Shown: positions 8,392-15,599 of the stretch, one piece after another | Position numbering within the stretch: the first letter of the stretch is position 1 | Layout of the letters: each line of letters opens with the position of its first letter | NCBI GenBank assembly: GCA_947448305.1 | Contig: CANFME010000017.1 | Span: 1 to 32,054 of the forward strand | Origin: Burkholderiaceae bacterium | GTDB lineage: Bacteria > Pseudomonadota > Gammaproteobacteria > Burkholderiales > Burkholderiaceae | Direction: 5' to 3' | Length of the DNA stretch: 32,054 bases | Notes under the pieces: model-generated | What the model was told of the DNA's origin: nothing | Databases searched by the model: none | What the model saw: only the letters and a program-made list of their open reading frames with translations | Program-made: the position numbers and the translations under genes

Positions 8392-9159
8392 TTAAAATTT
8401 TAAAATGCCTTTTAATCCTGAATATATTGATAGTAAAGTAGTCAGGATAGCCAAAATTTTCATAGCAATTTTTTCGAAGTTAGCCAAATTATGATTACCT
8501 CCGCCTATTAATTTAACGATCATCTTTTCAATCAAGTTTAAGTGTAATTTGGGATTAACACCTTGATTTCTAATCTTAGCGCCTTGACCAATCATCATTC
8601 CAGTCAGAAAACTAAACCAAATACTTAGAGAAAAATATATAAAATCTTTCCATTCAGCTAAGTTTTGGGGTGCAATTGGGGTATCGTCGAAGAGGCTAGT
8701 GATATAACTCATGCCCATAACTGAGATGAAAGAAGACAATATTGCCATCAAAAGCCACAGAAAAAAGTGGTGAGCTCCCTTGCGAAATAACAAATACCCT
8801 GACAACATTGGCAAAAGAATTGCAAATAATCTTAAATAAAGAATATTAGTATCTAAAACTATTGTAATTAAAGCGTGTATCCCTAAGAGTAACAACAGGG
8901 GTGTAAGTAGGAATGATGCACACTTTTGAATAAACTCCAAAACTGGATTGAGATTTAAATTATTTAATTCAAGTAATTTTATTTTTTCTTCCAGTAATTG
9001 AATTTTATTTTCATACTCTTCATTAAGAGTATTACTTGATAATTTTTCTAATTCGTCAACTTTCTTTTTTAGGGCGATAACAAGAGAGAAATCTCGATGA
9101 CATGTCCTACACACAACTGCATCAGGATGATTTTCAGAAAAACAATAAGGACATTGCAT
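8392..9159 (-). CDS. zinc-ribbon, coiled-coil, multi-pass membrane protein
   Basis: A 255-residue protein not belonging to a family I can name. It begins with a half zinc-ribbon pair, CPYC at residues 3-6 and CRTC at 17-20, enough to bind one zinc ion. Residues 28-72 are a Leu/Glu/Lys-rich coiled coil. Five hydrophobic segments follow, at about 87-107, 112-130, 134-157, 176-194 and 231-249. With no signal peptide, the zinc ribbon and coiled coil should face the cytosol. It is the only member of the six-gene operon with a clear cytosolic part and so could pass signals across the inner membrane to the exported caspases; this is inference. It lies 3 bases after the stop of the previous gene. Confidence 0.75.
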   Translation of the reverse strand: MQCPYCFSENHPDAVVCRTCHRDFSLVIALKKKVDELEKLSSNTLNEEYENKIQLLEEKIKLLELNNLNLNPVLEFIQKCASFLLTPLLLLLGIHALITIVLDTNILYLRLFAILLPMLSGYLLFRKGAHHFFLWLLMAILSSFISVMGMSYITSLFDDTPIAPQNLAEWKDFIYFSLSIWFSFLTGMMIGQGAKIRNQGVNPKLHLNLIEKMIVKLIGGGNHNLANFEKIAMKILAILTTLLSIYSGLKGILKF

Positions 9160-9162
9160 TGG

Positions 9163-9609
9163 CTAATCTTTGACTTTTAATGTTATTAATTTTGAAGTTT
9201 CACGACCATCAATGTCCTTAAGGGAAATTCTAATGACGTGATCTCCAGGCGGTACCTCTGCGCCCAAAAATACAAGTCCTTTTGTAGATAATCCATTTTG
9301 AAAACGAGGGGTAAGATCTATAAGTGGTGATTTGACATAAACGACTTTAATAGAGCTTTTGTCAATTAAATTTCCACCATGTTCTTTAAAGTCGACCTTT
9401 AAATCAAATGGTCTTTTAATATGACTATTTAGGTCAGGTGAAATAATGTCAACTCCCGGTCCTCGAACGATTCCACGCGTGTAAGTTGCAATGCTCCCGT
9501 CAGGTAATGCCGCTTCGCTGGCTAAAATTAACGGAGCACCATACGCGATACCGTTTAAATTAATTAAACAAAGAGCACTAAAAAAAGTTAAAAAATGTTT
9601 CATGATCAT
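9163..9609 (-). CDS. secreted beta-rich (Ig-like) protein of unknown function
   Basis: A 148-residue exported protein. The signal peptide covers about residues 1-24 (cut after AYG). The mature part is a single domain of alternating strands with patterns seen in bacterial Ig-like modules (HIKRPFDLKVDF, IRISLKDIDGRETSKLITLKV); assignment to a named family is not possible by eye. The ATG at 9607-9609 is favoured by an AAGGA about nine bases before it; a second in-frame ATG at 9601-9603 is also usable. It sits 39 bases downstream of the Sel1-caspase gene and 3 bases upstream of the zinc-ribbon gene, in the same transcript. A binding or scaffolding role in the periplasm is a guess. Confidence 0.72.
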   Translation of the reverse strand: MIMKHFLTFFSALCLINLNGIAYGAPLILASEAALPDGSIATYTRGIVRGPGVDIISPDLNSHIKRPFDLKVDFKEHGGNLIDKSSIKVVYVKSPLIDLTPRFQNGLSTKGLVFLGAEVPPGDHVIRISLKDIDGRETSKLITLKVKD

Positions 9610-9648
9610 ATCTTTTTTCCTTGAAAAGATTTTTATATTTAATATTAA

Positions 9649-11784
9649 TTATTTCACTTTAAAATAAAAATCACCCACAGCTTGATCATAAAGAGCAGGT
9701 GTTTGCTCATGTCCTACTGATTTGGAAAGTTTAACAACTTCATTACGAACATTTCTTAGGACTCTATCAACTGGAATCTGAGGTTTCACCATTTCTTTTA
9801 ATAGAACTCTCGTAAATAGGCCATTTTTATCTTTATCATTATTATCAAGTTTATCCAGAGCCTGTTGTCCCGACCCAGCCGAAAACATAACCATTTGCCC
9901 AGTTGCTGCTGTTGTAGGAGCTAAACCTCTTCCCCCAATTGCTCGACCAGATGACTTGAATGGGTTATCTCGGCAGGCATCAATGATTGCTAATGAAAAC
10001 TTGACATCTTTTGACTTCATATCATCCAAGACTCGCTGAAGTTCTACCCCTTCATCTTTCACTTGTTCCTCAGTATCTCCCTTGATATCTATCGGTAGCA
10101 AGTAATTAGCTGAACCCAATTGGACACCATGACCAGCAAAAAAGAAAAGTACTTCATCCCCTCCGGCAAGTGTGCCGCGAAAATCTCTCAATGCTTTTTT
10201 AAAAGCTTTCTGGTCTATGTCCTGATACAAAGAAACACTATAGCCAAGACTCTTGAGAGTACCTGCGATTGCCTTAGCGTCTTCTGTAGCATTTTGCAAT
10301 GGATTTACATAAGCATATTTATTGTTTCCAACCACTAAAGCCTTACGAGGGGCAGATTGCAAAAATTGCTCTTTTGACTGATTTTCATTAATGGTATTCG
10401 CTGAAGCCTGTAATACTTCCATTTGACGTTGCATTTTGTCCAACCGATCAAGCAACTCCTGTTGAGCCTTATCTAAAACAACTGGCTTGGAAACCTCAGA
10501 TGAAGGTTTTTGATTAGTTAGAGAATTATTTGCTTGAGTGATTTGTTTTTGATCATCTTTTTTATCTTTTGCAGCTTGCTCAGCGGTGGTTTGATTTTGG
10601 TTATCAAGGTAATTTTGTAGATAAGCCTTGGTACCAGGACCCAAGTAGTTCATTTTGGTTTGAGCCATTTTAAAATACTGATCAGCCTTTGTAATATCTT
10701 TAGGCACACCTAAACCTTCAAAATACGCCCTTCCTAAGCTAACTAGTGCGTTAAAACTTCCTCTTTCAACTGCTTGATTAAAATATTTTAAAGCTATTTG
10801 ATAATCGACTGGCACTCCTAGTCCATCACGATACATAAATCCTAAAGTATTTGACCCATTCGCATATCCAAGCTCATGCGATCTTTGAGCTAATTCAAAA
10901 GCACGTTTGTAATCTGTTGGGATTTGAACATTCCCTATAATCAAAACATTAGCCAACACATTCATACAGCCAGGCTGATTAAGTTTAGTGCCATATTCAG
11001 CATATTTAGCAGACTCATTTAAATCTCTAGGAATGTTATAGCCACCAAAATAAATATTTGCTAAGTTACAGTAAGCAATAGCGGGAGACTTAAATTCAAT
11101 CGATTTTTTAAAATACTCAATCGCTTTTAAAGTGTCTTGCCTAACACCAATACCATCACGATAAAGCAAGCCAAGCTGATTAAACCCTGAGGGATAGTTC
11201 TGTTTACTGGCCTTCAAAGCCCACTGAAAAGCTTCATCTCCATTAACTTCGCCAAGTTCACCTATTCTATAGATATCTGCCAAGTTAACTTGAGCGGCAG
11301 GATTACCTTTTTCAGCGGCAATACGAAAGTTTTTAAAAGCTTCATTTGTATTCTTAGGAATGCCCAAACCATAACGATACATATTTCCCAAGTTATTGAA
11401 GGCCCATGGGTTTCCCTTGTTTGAAGATGATTTAAATAAACGTAAAGCTTCTTGATAATCAACTGCAATACCTATTCCATTTTTATACGAATCGCCTAGC
11501 ATTTCTTCTGCATACATCTGCCCTTGCGATGCAGACTTTTTAAGCCAATCTATAGCAAGAGCTTGATTGGCTTCAGTACCAAAACCGTTTTTGTACAGGT
11601 AACCTAATTGCGATTGGCAATCTTTTTCTCCGGACTCAGCGTCAAGCTTGCAATCAATGAATGCTTTTTTATAATCTTTCGCTTTAACTGCTTCCGTGGA
11701 TGCTTTTATATCTGCAAAAGCTGCTAATGGATAAAGCAGCGAAATAGACATTATTAAAAGTAATTTAATACGGAAAATTGGCAT
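9649..11784 (-). CDS. exported Sel1-repeat caspase-like protease (C14)
   Basis: A 711-residue protein heading the operon. A signal peptide (residues 1-24, cut after AFA) is followed by nine Sel1-like repeats at about residues 50-375, each with the pattern LG-x-Y-x-x-G-x-G and a second helix ending in A-x-x-G. A Gln/Lys-rich stretch and a short coiled coil (about 400-470, LDKMQRQMEVLQ) lead to a complete caspase domain from residue 480: KALVVGNNKYAYV, catalytic His552 in FFAGHGVQ, and Cys604 in IIDACRDNPF. The dyad is intact. Sel1 arrays are protein-binding superhelices, so this looks like a protease with its own docking platform, in the periplasm. I found no convincing promoter in 11785-12041. 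Substrate and trigger are unknown. Confidence 0.9.
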   Translation of the reverse strand: MPIFRIKLLLIMSISLLYPLAAFADIKASTEAVKAKDYKKAFIDCKLDAESGEKDCQSQLGYLYKNGFGTEANQALAIDWLKKSASQGQMYAEEMLGDSYKNGIGIAVDYQEALRLFKSSSNKGNPWAFNNLGNMYRYGLGIPKNTNEAFKNFRIAAEKGNPAAQVNLADIYRIGELGEVNGDEAFQWALKASKQNYPSGFNQLGLLYRDGIGVRQDTLKAIEYFKKSIEFKSPAIAYCNLANIYFGGYNIPRDLNESAKYAEYGTKLNQPGCMNVLANVLIIGNVQIPTDYKRAFELAQRSHELGYANGSNTLGFMYRDGLGVPVDYQIALKYFNQAVERGSFNALVSLGRAYFEGLGVPKDITKADQYFKMAQTKMNYLGPGTKAYLQNYLDNQNQTTAEQAAKDKKDDQKQITQANNSLTNQKPSSEVSKPVVLDKAQQELLDRLDKMQRQMEVLQASANTINENQSKEQFLQSAPRKALVVGNNKYAYVNPLQNATEDAKAIAGTLKSLGYSVSLYQDIDQKAFKKALRDFRGTLAGGDEVLFFFAGHGVQLGSANYLLPIDIKGDTEEQVKDEGVELQRVLDDMKSKDVKFSLAIIDACRDNPFKSSGRAIGGRGLAPTTAATGQMVMFSAGSGQQALDKLDNNDKDKNGLFTRVLLKEMVKPQIPVDRVLRNVRNEVVKLSKSVGHEQTPALYDQAVGDFYFKVK

Positions 11785-12041
11785 AACTGTCTTTTTTTAT
11801 AAATAATATGGAAATGTTTTATCGTTTTTATTTAGCAATTTAGGCTTATGATACATAAATATATGGGATTCACAAAAAAGCTACCAAATTTTGTACTTTG
11901 TAAGGATAAAGGTGACAATATTTACCTAGCAGACTATCCCAAAATGGATAGCATACGACTCTTTCCTAGCCCATGCTTGATATTTAAGCCCAGACTCTCC
12001 CTAAACTTACAAGAAATTTCAAAGGTTTTTTAAAGTACTAA

Positions 12042-15000
12042 CTAATGATTAATTTGATAAATATCGCCATATTGATCAACTAAATAGCCTTCAACTACTT
12101 TATCGACTCGAAGTTTACGAATTATCTCTGCATATTTCTTAATTTGATTTTCATATTTACTCAGAGCATCCGTACCTTGAGCTGGAATGTTCAGTTTGTA
12201 ATCAAGAATCACTAGTTTTTCATTCAACTCAACTAGGCGATCAACCTTAAATAAATTACTATTTTCATCAATCAGATCTAACTCATTCCACGCATTAAGG
12301 TATTTGCTTGGATCAAAATAGTTTAATAAGTGAGGTTGAGACAAAATTGTTTGCGCTGCCTGAAAAGCCCCGTTCATTAATTTGGCATCAATGTTTAACC
12401 AACTCCGTAAAACTGAGACTTCTGGTAACCCCTCAAATTTTTTACGGCGATCAATATCATTAAGGTGTCTTTCTAAAATCAAATGGATTGCTGTTCCTAG
12501 CTCTTGAGCAAATGAAGTACTATTGTCATTAGCATCTTGTTTAGTCCCTTCATCCTCTTGCTCTTCTTGGTCTGATTGAACTTTCAAAATTACAGTGGAA
12601 ATTGAAGGCAAAACTGGAAAAGAAGCGTTTAATTCTTCGACAATCGTAGTTGTCGTTTTTAACATTACATGCGATTCACTATCGCTATTTTTGTCCAAAC
12701 TCACCAATTCTTCTGCATTAATTTCTGCTAAGCCAGCAGCCATCAGATAGGCGTACCATGATTCATCATTAATAAGAGATGGATTCGTAGTCGACCTTTT
12801 CTTGCCAAGACCCGAAACAACTAAAGATTGTTTAGCCCTAGTCATTGCAACATAAAGTAGATTCCAGTTTTCTTTTAGGGCAATCTTGTCCTCTTCAGCT
12901 AGAAGTTTCTTCACATATTCTGAAGGAAGTTTAGAGTTATAAATTGAAAGACCTTGGGGAGCATTTTGACCCAAGGGCCAATCGAATAACACAGTACTAC
13001 TATCCTTCTTTTGTTTAGAGGTATTTGCATTCGTTAAAAACACAAAAGGTGCTTCTAACCCCTTGGCAGAATGAATCGTCATGACTCTCACAAATCGAGA
13101 GTCTTCAACAGAAGAGTTAGGCAAATCTTCATCTTGATCAGATGCATCTTCTTGCATTTCTCCCTCATCGGGACTTTCTTGAAGATCGCCTTTAGCGAGG
13201 ATTTCTAATTCATCAATAAAACGGCTTAAAGAGGGATATCTGCCCGCATTGGTATTCAAAGCTAGTAATAAAAAAGCTTCTAAATTCGCTAAAACTTTTG
13301 ACCGCATTAATGAAGGAGAAGCACTCGCATAAACCTTTAAGAAATTTCCTTCGTGATAAATCCGATCTAACAAATCATGTACTGGTAAAAATTTCGCTAA
13401 GTCTTTCCAGGTATTTAACTTACTAAAGGCATTTTTAAGATTTTCATTAGAGACAACTTGTAATGCAGCCCACCAGTTTTGATGATATGTTTTTGAATGA
13501 ATTGCCAACTCCTCCAAGTCTTGCTCAGAACAAGAAAAAATAGGTGATCTTAAAACATGGGCTAGAGTTAAATTGTTGGCAGGAATTAATAGAGTTTTAA
13601 GTAAGGCAAGAATATCGTCTGCCTCGAGAGACTGAAGTAAGCCGCCAGTTCTTGGCGTATCGCAAGGAATACCTAATTGGTTAAACACTTTCTCAATGAC
13701 TTGTAGGTGTTTTTTTACCCGAATAAGGATTAAAAAGTCGCCAAAGTTCGGCCTCCTCGGCTGTGCCCCTTCTTTTGTATCCGTGATGACCCACTCAGTT
13801 TCGCACCAATGCAAAATCAGTTGACCAATTTGCCTTGCTTCGTCTTCGCTTTGAATAGAGTCAATCTTCAAATTTCGATCGATCATGGGTGTATCAAATG
13901 GATTTCGGGACTCAATTTCAGAGGGCAACTCAGTTCGCTCAATTAAAGGCAATCGAAAAACTTGCGTCTTGATCTGCTGCTCAGAAGGGTTTTTCCATAA
14001 AGTTGTATGCTTTTCAAAAGGATAGTCTGAAATTTCTCCCTTTATTTTTATAAATAAATTATTGACGAGTTGAATCAAATCTGGGGGATTTCTTCTTGTC
14101 TCAGAATGATCAAAGGGTATTGCGTCAAAATTTTTATGTAAATATGTTTTGGCTTCATTAAACAACCTAGCATCAGCCCTTCGAAAACGGTAAATAGATT
14201 GCTTAGGATCGCCGACTAAAAAGATAATTGGCTTTTGCGTAGAACCTTGATAACCATCTAGCCAAGATTTCAAAATCTGCCATTGGAGAGGATTTGTGTC
14301 CTGGAACTCATCAACCAAAATATGTTTATATTTGGCATCCAAACGCTCTTGTAAATAAGAAGCTGTTTTATCATCGGACATTAAACGAAAGGCATTATAT
14401 TCAAAATCACTAAAATCAAGCACACGATTATTTTTCTTGAATCGAAGATAGTAATCAGCTGCTGATTTAGCCAAGGCTAACCAATTTATATTTAAGCGAA
14501 GTAAATCTGTTTCAATTCGCCAAAGTTGGTAATTTTCAAAATGTTCGATCCAATCTGCAAATGTTTTTAAAATTTTCTCTTCACAATGAGAAAGTTGATT
14601 ACTCTTTAGAAATTTTTTAACCGCTACTGAGTTCTTTAATAATTTCGATCTAGGCTTTCTTATTTTATCCTTCGTGAATAAAAACTGATCAAGCTGATTA
14701 ATCAAATCTAATGAATCAACCATAGACTCTTTCTTAGAAATGATATCTAGAATATCTGCTGAAGTTTCTTGATCCTCAGATCCACCATTCACTAAATATT
14801 GAGCCACTTCTTGGAGTCCTGCCCAATCAAATTTCATTTCATCCAGAATATCAATTAGTGGATTTGATTTACTGGCAAGAGGAAATTGCCTTTCCATCAA
14901 TTCTTGGACACTAGAATCTTGATCAAAACAATGTTTTTCAAATAGATCCCACATCGCCTTTTGTTGCAATAAGCTAGATTTTCCAACTATTAAATAGTTC

Positions 15001-15599
15001 AACTGACTTGGGGAGAGTTGGTCAAATAATTCTAAATATTTACTTTTTAATTCGGTAAATTCCCCCTCACCTTTACCGAGTTTTTCCCACCAAACCTCCA
15101 TTGCTTCAATCATCATCCGAGCTTGATCCTCTCGAACCACTCCTTGGGTATTGATATCTGAAGTCAAAGGCGCAGCTTGGCTAATTTTACTAAACCAACC
15201 ATGGAACGTATCAATCGAAATTTCTTGCGGATTAGATAAAACCTTTTCAAACAGGGCACGAGCTCGAGGAATATTTGCATCAACATCACATTCTTGAATA
15301 CCTCGATTAAGTAACTCCTTGCGAATTTGCTGATCATCAAACTTTGTAAAATCAATCAGGATTTTTTCTAATCGATCCCGCATTTCTTGTGCAGCTTTAC
15401 GTGTAAAGGTAATCGCTAAAATTTCGTGAGGCGCAATACCGCTTAAGAGTAGGCGGAAAATTCTTGAAATCAAGATCCAGGTCTTACCACTACCAGCGCA
15501 GGCTTCAATGACAATGGATATGTCAGGATTGCAAGCTTTAATGGCAATTGAATGACCTGAATCTCCAGTTGCTTGTATAACTTCTTGATGCTCACTCAT
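12042..15599 (-). CDS. addA: AddA-type helicase-nuclease subunit
   Basis: About 1185 residues. With AddB it forms a RecBCD-like machine that unwinds and trims double-strand breaks for RecA. Superfamily 1 helicase motifs are all visible: Walker A AGSGKT at 35-40, ITFTRKAAQEMRDRL (Ia), LVDEFQDTNPLQW (II), GDPKQSIYRFRRAD (III), MTIHSAKGLE (V) and LLYVAMTRAKQ (VI). The C-terminus carries a PD-(D/E)XK nuclease: GTAIHLILERHL, then DRLVEL and ILDYKLN, and the following Gln/Tyr helix. The reading frame extends upstream to 15674, but I chose the ATG at 15597-15599 (MSEHQEV), which overlaps the addB stop by 8 bases, fits homologue length and suggests coupling. It could also be called a UvrD/RecB-like helicase. 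Confidence 0.92.
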   Translation of the reverse strand: MSEHQEVIQATGDSGHSIAIKACNPDISIVIEACAGSGKTWILISRIFRLLLSGIAPHEILAITFTRKAAQEMRDRLEKILIDFTKFDDQQIRKELLNRGIQECDVDANIPRARALFEKVLSNPQEISIDTFHGWFSKISQAAPLTSDINTQGVVREDQARMMIEAMEVWWEKLGKGEGEFTELKSKYLELFDQLSPSQLNYLIVGKSSLLQQKAMWDLFEKHCFDQDSSVQELMERQFPLASKSNPLIDILDEMKFDWAGLQEVAQYLVNGGSEDQETSADILDIISKKESMVDSLDLINQLDQFLFTKDKIRKPRSKLLKNSVAVKKFLKSNQLSHCEEKILKTFADWIEHFENYQLWRIETDLLRLNINWLALAKSAADYYLRFKKNNRVLDFSDFEYNAFRLMSDDKTASYLQERLDAKYKHILVDEFQDTNPLQWQILKSWLDGYQGSTQKPIIFLVGDPKQSIYRFRRADARLFNEAKTYLHKNFDAIPFDHSETRRNPPDLIQLVNNLFIKIKGEISDYPFEKHTTLWKNPSEQQIKTQVFRLPLIERTELPSEIESRNPFDTPMIDRNLKIDSIQSEDEARQIGQLILHWCETEWVITDTKEGAQPRRPNFGDFLILIRVKKHLQVIEKVFNQLGIPCDTPRTGGLLQSLEADDILALLKTLLIPANNLTLAHVLRSPIFSCSEQDLEELAIHSKTYHQNWWAALQVVSNENLKNAFSKLNTWKDLAKFLPVHDLLDRIYHEGNFLKVYASASPSLMRSKVLANLEAFLLLALNTNAGRYPSLSRFIDELEILAKGDLQESPDEGEMQEDASDQDEDLPNSSVEDSRFVRVMTIHSAKGLEAPFVFLTNANTSKQKKDSSTVLFDWPLGQNAPQGLSIYNSKLPSEYVKKLLAEEDKIALKENWNLLYVAMTRAKQSLVVSGLGKKRSTTNPSLINDESWYAYLMAAGLAEINAEELVSLDKNSDSESHVMLKTTTTIVEELNASFPVLPSISTVILKVQSDQEEQEDEGTKQDANDNSTSFAQELGTAIHLILERHLNDIDRRKKFEGLPEVSVLRSWLNIDAKLMNGAFQAAQTILSQPHLLNYFDPSKYLNAWNELDLIDENSNLFKVDRLVELNEKLVILDYKLNIPAQGTDALSKYENQIKKYAEIIRKLRVDKVVEGYLVDQYGDIYQINH

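Noticed and set aside
11848..12033. 61-codon plus-strand ORF between the Sel1-caspase gene and addA
   Set aside because: No recognisable family, only a weak AGG before the ATG, and it lies where the leftward caspase-operon promoter should be. The 257-base gap (11785-12041) also has a 6-base hairpin at 11934-11951 without a T-run; nothing there is convincing.
5498..12041. Direct repeats (att sites) flanking the caspase operon
   Set aside because: I compared the ffs 3' end with 11785-12041 by eye and found no repeat; no integrase or transposase gene is present.
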